Shown here one piece after another: positions 16,968 through 26,595 of a DNA stretch of 59,450 nt (positions are counted from its first letter, which is position 1; the number at the start of each line of letters is the position of its first letter). Both the position numbers and the translations under genes were made by a program. The notes below the pieces were generated by a model that was not told where the DNA came from, searched no databases, and worked only from the letters and a program-made list of their open reading frames with translations. Source of the DNA: Deltaproteobacteria bacterium (GTDB taxonomy: Bacteria; Desulfobacterota; Desulfobacteria; Desulfobacterales; Desulfobacteraceae); contig JAADHV010000048.1 in assembly GCA_013151635.1 (NCBI GenBank), forward strand, positions 1-59,450, in the 5' to 3' direction.

Positions 16968-17345
16968 TTGATTGTGGAAGATGAAACCATAAGTGTGATA
17001 TCGTTACGCCTTGTCTTAAAACGGCTGGGCTATGATATTTGTGCGGAAGTACCTTCAGGCGAGGATGCCATTTTATGTGTGGCACAGAAAAGACCGGATT
17101 TAGTGATAATGGACATCAATTTGGCAGGTAAAATGGATGGAATAAAAACAGCTGAACATATACGGTTCGAATATGATACTCCAATTTTATTCTGGACGGG
17201 TTATACAGATAGAAAACTTTTGGAAAAGGCCTGTAATATAGAGCACTCAATATGTATTGTAAAACCTGTCAGCCCTGATCAAATCGGTCAGGCTGTAGGG
17301 AAAATCCTTACAAAACAACAAGGTTTATCAGGAAAAGGATTTTAA
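16968..17345 (+). CDS. Single-domain response regulator (CheY-like receiver)
   Basis: The product is a stand-alone receiver of about 125 residues. The acidic pair is in IVEDE, the phospho-acceptor Asp is in VIMDINLAGKMDG and the conserved Lys is in IVKPVSP. It has no output domain, so it probably acts by protein contact. The 5' end is anomalous. The frame opens with TTG after a run of ten A. A well-placed ATG with AAGGA upstream lies at 16948, but is one base out of frame; an eleventh A would yield MVTKKKILIVEDE, the normal start of this family. The gene overlaps the convergent NtrC-type gene by 18 bases. Confidence 0.8.
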   Translation: MIVEDETISVISLRLVLKRLGYDICAEVPSGEDAILCVAQKRPDLVIMDINLAGKMDGIKTAEHIRFEYDTPILFWTGYTDRKLLEKACNIEHSICIVKPVSPDQIGQAVGKILTKQQGLSGKGF

Positions 17346-18743
17346 CTGCCTGGCTAACCGTTGCCGGGTTATTCCAAGAAACCTGGCAGCCATGGACTGG
17401 TTGTTGTCAGATCGTTTCATGGCTTCTGCAATAAGGGCTCTGAATGCCTGGTCCAATGTCGGGATCGGTTCGGAACCGGTAAACCAGGAATCATGCTTTG
17501 GAAAATTTTTTTTGGACACAGTCTTGGAAAAGGATTGATTTTTTTTAATGTGGGTTTCAAACCGGTCCATGGACAGGATTTTTGATTTATGGCTGCCCAC
17601 GGCATCATGGATCATAGTCTTAAGTTCCCTGATATTGCCTGGAAAATTATAATTGGACAATAATGTTATAAGTTCAGAAGGGGCTGAAGGTATTTCTCTG
17701 CCAAGGGATCTGGCCGTGGTTTCAAAAAAATAATCCATTAATAGCGGTAAATCATCCAGTCTCTCATAAAGGGGAGGAATATGGATATGATGAGAGCAAA
17801 GCCTGTAATAGAGATCCTTGCGGAACCTGCCTGATTCGCATAAGGCCTGAAGATCATGGTTTGTTGCAACAATGATCCGGACATCCGCTATTTTTGGTAA
17901 ATCCGCACCCAGGGGGAAATATTCCCCTTCTTGTAAAAGCCTTAAGAGTTTAACCTGTGAATCAGGGCTCAGGTCGCCTATCTCGTCCAGAAAAAGGGAA
18001 CCGCCAAAGGCTTTTTCAATAAGACCTTGCCGCATAACGTCAGCCCCGGTAAAGGCGCCTTTGATATGCCCGAACAGCGTATCCGAGAAAATATTATCAT
18101 CAATCCCGGCTGCATTTACAGTGATAAGGGGTCCCTTGCGTGAACAGAGTGTGTGGACGGATTTGGCCATGAGTTCCTTGCCGACACCTGTTTCCCCGGT
18201 AATCAATACCGGCTGGGAGCTTTGGGCGATAGACTCTGCGTATTGAAACAGGCCAAGCATGGTGCGGTTGTTTGTAATGATATCTGAAAATACTTCAGGG
18301 CTCTCAAGGTTTCCGGAAAGGATGCGCTCTTTGAGCATCTGATTCTCATTTTGCAGCCCGCGAATCTCGATAGCGTGTTTTACTCCTGACACAAGCCGAT
18401 TTTTCTCAACCGGCTTAACCATATAGTCAAAAGTGCCGGTTTTCATACATGAGACAGCCATATCCACTTCATTGTTCCCGGTAATAACAATAACAGGTAT
18501 TTCAGGAAACTTTTCGACGATCATGGACAAAAGCTTATCACCGGGAATAAAGGGCATGGTCAGATCCAGCAGGATCACTTCAGCTTTATTTTTTGAGAGC
18601 AGGGACATAACTTGTCTGGGATCATGGCATAAAAGGATATTGTTTATACCGGCAGATCCTAACGCCAGTTTAAAACCTCTGAGTATATTTGCTTCATCAT
18701 CCACCAGCAGGATTGGATCTGAAGGGAAAAGGGATCTCTTCAT
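17328..18743 (-). CDS. NtrC-family sigma-54 response regulator
   Basis: This 471-residue protein comprises an N-terminal receiver (Asp in VILLDLTMP), a central AAA+ ATPase with Walker A GETGVGKE, the sigma-54 motif GAFTGA and Walker B SLFLDEIGD, and a C-terminal Fis-type helix-turn-helix (QSMAARFLGITRQRLARQL). It activates sigma-54 promoters when phosphorylated. Its start overlaps the stop of the hybrid kinase gene by four bases, so the kinase at 18740-22510 is almost certainly its partner. The CheW promoter candidate at 16697 is a plausible target. Confidence 0.93.
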   Translation of the reverse strand: MKRSLFPSDPILLVDDEANILRGFKLALGSAGINNILLCHDPRQVMSLLSKNKAEVILLDLTMPFIPGDKLLSMIVEKFPEIPVIVITGNNEVDMAVSCMKTGTFDYMVKPVEKNRLVSGVKHAIEIRGLQNENQMLKERILSGNLESPEVFSDIITNNRTMLGLFQYAESIAQSSQPVLITGETGVGKELMAKSVHTLCSRKGPLITVNAAGIDDNIFSDTLFGHIKGAFTGADVMRQGLIEKAFGGSLFLDEIGDLSPDSQVKLLRLLQEGEYFPLGADLPKIADVRIIVATNHDLQALCESGRFRKDLYYRLCSHHIHIPPLYERLDDLPLLMDYFFETTARSLGREIPSAPSELITLLSNYNFPGNIRELKTMIHDAVGSHKSKILSMDRFETHIKKNQSFSKTVSKKNFPKHDSWFTGSEPIPTLDQAFRALIAEAMKRSDNNQSMAARFLGITRQRLARQLKSFS

Positions 18744-21700
18744 CGTTCAATCTCCAAAATTTTGTCCATCGTTTTCTGTAGATTTGATAAAATTAATGGT
18801 TTGGCTAATATCGTGTTAAAACCCATGCCTGCGATTTCTCTCACCTGGATGGATTCCGGGAATCCAGTAATGATGATGACCTTGATACCCGATAATTTGG
18901 GATTCTTCTTGAGTAACCGGCAAACCTCAACACCATTCATATCAGGCATATGAACATCAAGAATAAGAAGGTCAGGAAGCTGCTGCCCGATTTTAAGGAA
19001 TGCTTCGTTTCCGGTGAAAGCCTCCCTGACAGAATAGTGTTCATGGTTTTCAAATGCGCTGTGGAGAAGCCTTATGATGGCAGGGTCATCATCTGCCACA
19101 AGAATTTTCACAGGCTTCTTGATTTTATTCACAGGTAAAATAATCCTGAAGATGCTTCCTTTATCAATTTCACTTGTGATTTCAATCCTGCCTTTGTGAG
19201 CCTTGACAATGGTTGAAGATACGGATAGACCAAGACCTGTTCCTCCTTTGCCGCGTTTGGTGGTGAAAAACGGGTCCATGATACGAGCCATTATCGTTTC
19301 TGGAATACCGCAGCCTTCATCTTGTACCCGGACCACAATATTCTTCTTTTTCCTGTCAAAAAAGGATTTTATAAAAACTCCTTTTTCTTTATCAGGGAGT
19401 GCCTGGCAGGCATTCTGGACCAGGTTTATTACCACCTGTTCAAGCTTTTGCTTATTCCCGTTTATCAATGGCAGGTTGCGACCATATTCAACCTTAAGTT
19501 TTCCAGTGCTCTTTTTAACCAGGTCCCCTGTCAGTCTGACTGCACTTTTGATCACCATGTTGATATCTACGGCTTGATCCATATCAGAACTGTTCTGCCT
19601 GGCATAGTCCTTCAGATCTTCAACGATCTGTTTGATACGCTCGGCACCCTCTGTTATTCCCTTGAACATTAGAGGGATTTCATTTCGTATCTCGCTGTAG
19701 GGTAAGCCTGCCAGGATAAAATCACCGTTTTCCCCGTAATACTTTTCAATGACCGGCACAATATCTTCCCATGCCTCGCATAAAAGAGGTACACTCAACA
19801 TGATGAAGTTGTTCGGGTTATTGATCTCATGGGCCACACCAGAGACCAGGATACCTAAGGAGATCATTTTGTCAGCCTGGATAAGTTCCCTCTCCATCAG
19901 CCTTGTTTTTGTAATGTCGTTCATGCGGATAATGGCTGCCCATCCATGACCCTCTTCTTTGATGGGGTATATGGTTATCTGTTCAAGTTTTTCAGGGTCC
20001 ATGAAGCCCTTCCGCTCAAAGGTCGACTGCCGGAGGCTTGAAACCGCCAGGGGAATTGTGCATCCCTTGCACGGGTCTGAGTTTCCATTAAACACTTCAT
20101 AGCATTTTCTTGACAAGCAATTTTTTTTATAATCAACTCCATAGTATTTCATAGCCGCTACATTCTGCATAAGCACATTCATATATTTATCAACCATTAT
20201 CAGGGGGTCTGAAATTCCGTCAACTATCATTTGGAGTAAATCCCGGCTTTCTATGAGCTGTTCCTCAGCTCTTATCTGGGCAGAAATATCCACGAACATG
20301 ACACGGGTTCCAATGGCATTTCCTTGCGTGTCATATTCAGGCACTGCCTGGAGCAATGTACTGACGACACTTCCATCATGGGTTGTCAGCTCCCGCTCTG
20401 ACATGGTAAAAAGGTTTTCCATATCCCGCTTGTGGTCTGTATCTTTCATCATCTTTTTTTGTGACTGGGCCGTGTAAAATACTGCTAACGGTTTGCCTAT
20501 CACATCTGTGCGCTTATACCCTAAAACTCTCAAAAACAGTTTGTTGCAGTCCGTGATAACCGGAAACCCTTTCCGGTTTTTTGCTGCTATTACATACATC
20601 ACGGGTACTCCTTCAAACAGGTTCCGATATCGCTTTTCACTGTTTTCAAGTGCTTGCAGGCTCGCCATTTTTTCAGTGATATCCCGGATAAAAGCAACAA
20701 ATACGCCTTTTTTAATACTTAAATACCGGGCGTTTACCTGTACGTTAATGACAGTGCCGTCTTTACATCGGTACTGGGTTTCAAAACTGTCGCAGCCTTT
20801 TTCAATAATTTTTTTGATATGCCGGGCTGTTTCTTCCGGTGTTTCTATTGCATTGATATTTGAAATCTCCATGTGCAGCAGTTCTTCCCGCTTGTAGCCG
20901 AGCATTTTACAGGAGGCCTCATTAACGTCAATAAGATGTCCCTGGAGGTCAACCATCCAGAACCCGTCTATAGCTGTTTGAATAATGGTCTTGTATTGTT
21001 CTTCCGATTGCCTGCGTTCATGGATGTCAATATTGAATCCGTTAAAATGCGAAAAATTACCATTTTTATCAAAAACAGGAACAGCGCGGCAATACATCCA
21101 CCTGTATTCACCTTGTGTGTTTCTCAACCGGAAATAATTATCATGCGCACTTTTATTCTTCCAGGCCTGTTGCCAGGTCTCGACAGCTTTTTCCAGATCA
21201 TCAGGGTGAACAAGTTCGGTCCATCTTTCAAGACTAAGGGGCTGTGAGTGGTCCTGCCCGGTATATCGGTACCATTCCTTGTTGAGATGGAGATATCGTT
21301 TCCCGTCAAAGGCCCAGATATGTATTGTTGCATTGTCAAGAATTGATCTGATTTTATGTTCACTTTTCTTTAGATCCTGTTCAACTCTCTTTCTGGTCCT
21401 GATGTTGGCAAGGAGCATAACTATGAAAAACACCAGGCCTAAAATAATTGCGATAATTGCCCGGAACAGAACCTGGTACTCTTCATAAAATGAAACAGGT
21501 TTGTTAATGACAACACTCCCTTCTGGTAAATCAGATGATCTAATGCCAAAACGTTGGATGAGATCGTAATCAAACATATACGGATCTGGAGTTTCTTTTA
21601 ACACAGGAATGTCGAAAATATTTTTTCCCTGCAATATAAGCTTAGCCATTTCCCCTGCAGTTTTTCCTTGATAAAATGCACTATTCACCTTGCCTCCGAC

Positions 21701-22510
21701 TACTCCGTGGCCCAAAAGGTTATCACTTGCGCAATAAACAGGAGGTTTGATGCTGGCACAAAGCTCTGGGATGAATTCAGTATAAGAGATAAATCGATTT
21801 GATTTATCTCTATAAAAGTTCAGCAAAAGTACGGGGATGTTTTCAGGTAAAGATTCCAATTTTTTGAACAGTTCTGCCCTGACTATCTTTGAGCCGTCCA
21901 GGGACACTATCTTTATATCGGAATAATTATTTTTCAAATGTGCAAAAGCCTTTCGGGTAATTTCTCCAACAGGTGTATTATCCGTGATTACAGCTATGGA
22001 TTTAGTTTTTGGATGCAATTTCAATATCAGATCGATATTTGATTTGATATTTGTTGTTTCTAAAACACCCGTAAATAGTTTATGCCCATTTAACATGGAA
22101 TCTTCAAAGTAATTGACACCGCAGAAAACCACTGGGGTATTGGGAAAAAGGTCGTCCCGATTGTTAAGAAGAAAATGGAATGCAATATCGTCAGAGCTGA
22201 TAATCACCCCGAATTTAATATCGCTGTATTTTAGACGGAGCATTTTTTTCAGTTGTTGAACATATATTTTGTTTGAGAATCTTTTTGTGTCCATATCCTC
22301 AATATACGTGCTATTGTCCTGTCCTTCTGTACCCAGGACAGAGTCTATCCCGCGAATAATGCTATCTGTCCATTGAAAAGTCCTGTGGTAAGAATTAAGG
22401 ATTAGAATTTTTTTCTTCGAATTGTCCTCGGCATATGATAAAGAAGCCAAAGCCAGTAGCAAATAGAAGCCCAATAATATACCCATCAGGTATTTTTTTG
22501 CCGTCCACAT
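18740..22510 (-). CDS. Hybrid sensor histidine kinase with extracellular ABC-type substrate-binding domain
   Basis: This 1256-residue membrane kinase starts with a signal peptide (about 1-27). A periplasmic region (about 30-340) resembles the ABC_sub_bind family (ILILNSYHRTFQWTDSIIRG at its start), and one transmembrane helix follows (about 346-368). After this come four PAS segments (about 385-880), a HisKA domain with phospho-acceptor in GVAHEINNPNNF, an HATPase domain (GTGLGLSVS) and a C-terminal receiver with Asp in LLILDVHMPD. The fourth PAS region holds four cysteines (NCLSRKCYEVFNG and DPCKGC), a possible metal or redox site. A good ribosome-binding site (GGAGG) precedes the start. It is co-transcribed with the NtrC-type regulator. 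Confidence 0.92.
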   Translation of the reverse strand: MWTAKKYLMGILLGFYLLLALASLSYAEDNSKKKILILNSYHRTFQWTDSIIRGIDSVLGTEGQDNSTYIEDMDTKRFSNKIYVQQLKKMLRLKYSDIKFGVIISSDDIAFHFLLNNRDDLFPNTPVVFCGVNYFEDSMLNGHKLFTGVLETTNIKSNIDLILKLHPKTKSIAVITDNTPVGEITRKAFAHLKNNYSDIKIVSLDGSKIVRAELFKKLESLPENIPVLLLNFYRDKSNRFISYTEFIPELCASIKPPVYCASDNLLGHGVVGGKVNSAFYQGKTAGEMAKLILQGKNIFDIPVLKETPDPYMFDYDLIQRFGIRSSDLPEGSVVINKPVSFYEEYQVLFRAIIAIILGLVFFIVMLLANIRTRKRVEQDLKKSEHKIRSILDNATIHIWAFDGKRYLHLNKEWYRYTGQDHSQPLSLERWTELVHPDDLEKAVETWQQAWKNKSAHDNYFRLRNTQGEYRWMYCRAVPVFDKNGNFSHFNGFNIDIHERRQSEEQYKTIIQTAIDGFWMVDLQGHLIDVNEASCKMLGYKREELLHMEISNINAIETPEETARHIKKIIEKGCDSFETQYRCKDGTVINVQVNARYLSIKKGVFVAFIRDITEKMASLQALENSEKRYRNLFEGVPVMYVIAAKNRKGFPVITDCNKLFLRVLGYKRTDVIGKPLAVFYTAQSQKKMMKDTDHKRDMENLFTMSERELTTHDGSVVSTLLQAVPEYDTQGNAIGTRVMFVDISAQIRAEEQLIESRDLLQMIVDGISDPLIMVDKYMNVLMQNVAAMKYYGVDYKKNCLSRKCYEVFNGNSDPCKGCTIPLAVSSLRQSTFERKGFMDPEKLEQITIYPIKEEGHGWAAIIRMNDITKTRLMERELIQADKMISLGILVSGVAHEINNPNNFIMLSVPLLCEAWEDIVPVIEKYYGENGDFILAGLPYSEIRNEIPLMFKGITEGAERIKQIVEDLKDYARQNSSDMDQAVDINMVIKSAVRLTGDLVKKSTGKLKVEYGRNLPLINGNKQKLEQVVINLVQNACQALPDKEKGVFIKSFFDRKKKNIVVRVQDEGCGIPETIMARIMDPFFTTKRGKGGTGLGLSVSSTIVKAHKGRIEITSEIDKGSIFRIILPVNKIKKPVKILVADDDPAIIRLLHSAFENHEHYSVREAFTGNEAFLKIGQQLPDLLILDVHMPDMNGVEVCRLLKKNPKLSGIKVIIITGFPESIQVREIAGMGFNTILAKPLILSNLQKTMDKILEIER

Positions 22511-22842
22511 TATTGTTCCTCCTTCTTTTGAATTGCTTTTAAGGGAAATTGAACGACCGTTTTATGGCGGTGATCCTGTTTTTCGAATAAGGAACCAAAG
22601 ACCGCACGAATGTTTAGAGCAATTGCCTCATCTTTTGGGAGTTTTTAAAAGGTTAAATAACTGGATATTTGTCATAATGGCGGAGATTTTACCCAAAGGT
22701 CTAAGTTGATACGTTTGGGTTTGCTCTTCCTGCACACTCCAGTTCCTGAACGTTTTTTTAAAAGTTATAGAAGGCCTCCGGCTGAATGCTAAAACTGCTG
22801 AAGTGCTCTACGTATCCCCATTTAATTGTTCTGCAATATCTT
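22511..22842. other. Intergenic region upstream of the hybrid kinase
   Basis: I find no gene, tRNA or recognisable promoter in this 332-base gap. A short purine-rich ribosome-binding stretch before the kinase start is the only feature I can support. Confidence 0.5.
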
Positions 22843-23307
22843 CTAATCCATTAGACCATAAGTTGTATATATTTTATGCATCTTCAACTCTGGTTTGTAA
22901 AGATGGGTGAACCGGATCATTTGTTTGTGTTTAGAAAAGATTGCATGGGCTTCATCAAATCTTTTCCAACCGTCTGCGATCAGTTTTTTATATAGTTCCT
23001 TATAATACTTATCCACATCGTCGCTGCCTGCCTGGCTCAGATCCGGCAGCTTATAAGAAATAGTATATTCGTCATCAATATATTTGATTTTTTCAAATTC
23101 AGCTTTGGGGTAAGCAATAATTCCAAGAACAGTTAACTTTTTTTCTAATCCTTCTTTTGTCAACAACGGATCAGATACTTTTTTTTCCACTGCAGCCTGT
23201 TTTTTCTGGACCGGTGCTTTGTTTTTTGCTTCATCCGTGTTTTGAGACGAGCATCCGATAAAAGCAAAAAATATGGCAGCCAGCCCAACAAAAATTAGTT
23301 TTTTCAT
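22843..23307 (-). CDS. Small lipoprotein of unknown function
   Basis: The 154-residue product has a lipoprotein signal: basic start MKK, hydrophobic core and the lipobox FIGC with Cys19. A charged Lys/Ala/Gln linker follows, then a compact domain of about 100 residues (PLLTKEGLEKKLTVLGIIAY onward) that I do not recognise. It probably sits on the outer or inner membrane facing the periplasm. It follows the C2-PASTA protein gene by 28 bases on the same strand and is likely co-transcribed with it. Confidence 0.75.
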   Translation of the reverse strand: MKKLIFVGLAAIFFAFIGCSSQNTDEAKNKAPVQKKQAAVEKKVSDPLLTKEGLEKKLTVLGIIAYPKAEFEKIKYIDDEYTISYKLPDLSQAGSDDVDKYYKELYKKLIADGWKRFDEAHAIFSKHKQMIRFTHLYKPELKMHKIYTTYGLMD

Positions 23308-23335
23308 GCCGTTCCATCTCCTTTCCCAGTATAAT

Positions 23336-26300
23336 TTACAAGCTTGAATTTCCTTTCAGGAGCGCTTCAATTTTATCCAGATTTCCCCGGGAGGCTTTGG
23401 GGATATTTTTCATCTCTTTATAATATTCTGCCGCCTTTTTCAATAATTTTCGTTTTTCTTCCCCTTTTTGTTTTTCTGCCAAAACGATATACGCATGGGC
23501 AGCATAGCGTAAATTTTCGTCAATGGGGTTTAAGCTGGATGCTTTAACAGCCATTTTCCGGCCCTGGTCATCATCATTCCCCTGCCATGCGATAACGGCA
23601 AGATTACGATAGGGCAGCGCATAATTTTTATTTAACTCGATTGCCTTTTTCAGTGCTGTCCGGGCGGTCTTATTATCCTTGAGTTTATAGCATGATACGC
23701 CGTAATCATTCCATATGACCTCGTTGTCAGGAAGACAGTGAAGCGCCTTTGCATATAAATTTTTTGCTTTTTCATATTCACCACTTAAAAGAAACTGGTA
23801 AGCCTCTTTTGCCAGGGCAATACAGTCGGTATTTTTGTTATCCCCATACCGGGTCCGCGGGTTACGCTCATTATCAAGCGAATCCTTTTTACCGTCCCGA
23901 AGGGTTAATTGATATTGACTTTGACATAAACGTTCGAATCCTGGTTCCTGGCCAAATTGCAGGATATAGTCGCCCGCTGCCTTGAATTTTACTGTGCAGG
24001 GCAAAAAAAGCTCTTCCACGATCTCTGTTTTCCCGTCGGAAGAAAGGATTTTTCCTTTAATCGGGATTTTTTCTCCTTCAGGTTTTACCATATCAAAGAA
24101 GATTTCCCCGGGATTTTTAATGGTAAACCGGTAATTGTCCTGATCGAACCGCGGTAATAAAAGAGCTGTTATTGTTTGATTCAATTTTATGGGTGCTGCT
24201 TTTTCCGGGGTATCATTGGGTTCAAAAGCGTCTTGTTCAGCAGGGATAAACCCGACCTGCAGATTTGCAGGCGGATCAACTATATACCGGCCCTCATTTT
24301 TGGCCGACAGACTTACCAGTTTTTCCCCGCTGATCCGGATGGCCGCCGGCAAATATACCATATGCCCTTGAGCCTTCCCGTCAGAACCGTAGTGATTAAA
24401 ATCAATATCAAAAGGAATTTTCCGGTCATGGTTTAATACCACATAACCGGGCTGATTACTTTTTATCAGGTAATAGTCTTCATCTTCAGTTGAATACGCG
24501 ACCGGGATTGATTTGCCCGGCTGAATCTCAAAAGCTGTCTCAGGCGAATTGTTGGGTTCCCCCACATCCCGGGCCTCATGGAACCGCAAGTCAAACTGAT
24601 AATGAAGGCGGTTCCACCCGCCCTTACCTTTTATTTGAATATAATACTGGCCCGGGGTAAGGAAGGTGGTGGCCGGGGGATAATAACTGGCTATCTTTTT
24701 TTTCTCATGTGTATAAAGTGCATACAGGATATCCAGACCACGTTCTGATGTATTATCGACAATCTGTGACGTCAGTTCTTTAAAAAGGACTTCCAGGTAT
24801 CCTGCCTTTTTTATCTCAAAGCGATAATAATCTGAATCGTTCTCCCCTATGAATCCTACTACCATTTGTGCGTCCGGCAGTATTTCAACTGCCTGGTCAA
24901 TTGTATTATTGGGTTCCGCAGGATCAAACTCTTCTATAAAATTGAGTTCAAATTGACAGGGGGTGTCGCTATGGCTTTCCCCTATTTCCGGCTCTACCTG
25001 GACCACCCATTCTCCCTTGGTTACCCGTTGTGCCGCAGGCAACTGATACCGCCCGTCATTGACCTGGGTCCAGCCGTTGCCCTGTTGATAATAACTGGCC
25101 ATCGGGGTGATGGCCCTGTTACCCTGACCTGTTGCCTTTAAGGTAAGATATCCGGGTTTTGTTATCTCAACCAGCCGGTATGTGGCAGAATCAGGTTTGT
25201 CAAATTTAACCGTAAACGGTTTGTCAACCAGTGTCGGTTTTGCGGCGTACAAAGATTTCCCGTTGGCATACCATCCCACCGTAATATCGACCGGCGTGTT
25301 CACATCCCATGAGATTTTTTTTCCAGGGGCAGGATTCTGCGCAACAATTGTATTGTTCTTTTTTTCATCTGAAGTGCGCTCTTTTACCCATTTTATCCGG
25401 GGCATATTGGCCTGTTGCAATGCCTTTCTCGCCTCATCAACAGCATCGCCGACAACGTCGGGGACAATAAGTTTATAATCTTTTGGGGGCCGGATCACGA
25501 TTAGCTGAATCAGGGTATCCCCGGTCTTCCTGCCCTGGTCTGGTTTCGGAGTCTGGTCTGCAACTCGCAGCCATTTGTCGCGCGGCGTGCCAACCAAAGG
25601 GGCTTTATAGGTTATTGCTATCCGTTTAAAGGGTCTTAACAGCCACTTGGCCATGCGGATATTGCGGCCGATTACATTCGGAACCGCATATGTGGGCAGC
25701 ATGCCGACGTGAAAATATACCATGCGGCCAAGCGCCAAGTCTTCCCCCGGCGAAGGTCTCTGGTCAAAAATTTTTCCGACATCAGATTTATGTCCAACAA
25801 TAATTCCGCCGGTACAACCCGGTTTTAATCCGGCCGCTGTCAATATTTCCCGGGCCTGCTTTTCTGTTTTTCTGTTCAAGTCCGGAACCTTTACCAAAGG
25901 GGCGGTTCTGGTAATCTTAACCCTCAGCGTTCCCGGCATGGCAAATCGTCCCGGAACAGTCGGCCAGACCAGCCGCATCCGGCGGTGTAAATTCAAATGG
26001 TATTCCACTCCGGGGTTGGTTGCAGTAAGACGGGCCACCCCTAAAAATTTATCTTTCAGCCTGTCTTTATCCCAGATAACAAAGGCAAATGTCGCCATCT
26101 CCTGGCCGGCAGGATAAGTTTTTTTTATTATATAATGCCAGACCGGACTCAGAGTGTTATTTTTAACAGGGGTTTTTCCAATCAATTCCTCTTTGCCGGT
26201 ATAGGCATAGACCTTTATATACGGATCGGATTTGCCTTCAGGTCCCCAGTCCTTATTTCTCAAGCCCCGGGCTGATATAATTTCAATTGTCCAGGTGGAG

Positions 26301-26386
26301 GATGCCGCCTGTGTCCTTCCCGGGGCAATGATGCATGAAAACACAACGATGAATATTATTAAAGTAAAATTTATTTTTTTAATCAT
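23336..26386 (-). CDS. Secreted C2-PASTA-PPC-TPR multidomain protein
   Basis: This is a 1016-residue exported protein. After a signal peptide (about 1-28) it shows a C2 domain (about 30-140) with the calcium-type loops GKSDPYIKVY and VIWDKDRLKDKFLG. Three PASTA repeats follow (about 165-370; VPDLNRKT, VPNVIGRN and VPDVVGDA mark the starts), then three or more pre-peptidase C-terminal-like beta domains (AEPNNTIDQA, GEPNNSPETA, FEPNDTPEKA) and a C-terminal TPR array (about 850-1000). I recognise no enzyme domain. PASTA and C2 suggest binding to cell wall, lipid or calcium. ATG 26386 was chosen over an in-frame TTG because AAAAAGGA precedes it. Confidence 0.85.
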   Translation of the reverse strand: MIKKINFTLIIFIVVFSCIIAPGRTQAASSTWTIEIISARGLRNKDWGPEGKSDPYIKVYAYTGKEELIGKTPVKNNTLSPVWHYIIKKTYPAGQEMATFAFVIWDKDRLKDKFLGVARLTATNPGVEYHLNLHRRMRLVWPTVPGRFAMPGTLRVKITRTAPLVKVPDLNRKTEKQAREILTAAGLKPGCTGGIIVGHKSDVGKIFDQRPSPGEDLALGRMVYFHVGMLPTYAVPNVIGRNIRMAKWLLRPFKRIAITYKAPLVGTPRDKWLRVADQTPKPDQGRKTGDTLIQLIVIRPPKDYKLIVPDVVGDAVDEARKALQQANMPRIKWVKERTSDEKKNNTIVAQNPAPGKKISWDVNTPVDITVGWYANGKSLYAAKPTLVDKPFTVKFDKPDSATYRLVEITKPGYLTLKATGQGNRAITPMASYYQQGNGWTQVNDGRYQLPAAQRVTKGEWVVQVEPEIGESHSDTPCQFELNFIEEFDPAEPNNTIDQAVEILPDAQMVVGFIGENDSDYYRFEIKKAGYLEVLFKELTSQIVDNTSERGLDILYALYTHEKKKIASYYPPATTFLTPGQYYIQIKGKGGWNRLHYQFDLRFHEARDVGEPNNSPETAFEIQPGKSIPVAYSTEDEDYYLIKSNQPGYVVLNHDRKIPFDIDFNHYGSDGKAQGHMVYLPAAIRISGEKLVSLSAKNEGRYIVDPPANLQVGFIPAEQDAFEPNDTPEKAAPIKLNQTITALLLPRFDQDNYRFTIKNPGEIFFDMVKPEGEKIPIKGKILSSDGKTEIVEELFLPCTVKFKAAGDYILQFGQEPGFERLCQSQYQLTLRDGKKDSLDNERNPRTRYGDNKNTDCIALAKEAYQFLLSGEYEKAKNLYAKALHCLPDNEVIWNDYGVSCYKLKDNKTARTALKKAIELNKNYALPYRNLAVIAWQGNDDDQGRKMAVKASSLNPIDENLRYAAHAYIVLAEKQKGEEKRKLLKKAAEYYKEMKNIPKASRGNLDKIEALLKGNSSL

Positions 26387-26595
26387 TTCCTTTTTCTCCA
26401 AATCAAAGATAGGAATTCTGCTGAAAATGCATATTACGCCGATCAGAGTGCAAAATCAAACCATAATCCGGATAAATTTAAAAATTTCTGGACGCTGTTT
26501 TCATTGTACAAAAATTTGGTTGAAGATACAATCAGGGCTTGTAATGAAAGGATAGCCGATATATTATTCAATTTTTATAACACATGGGGAAATGT

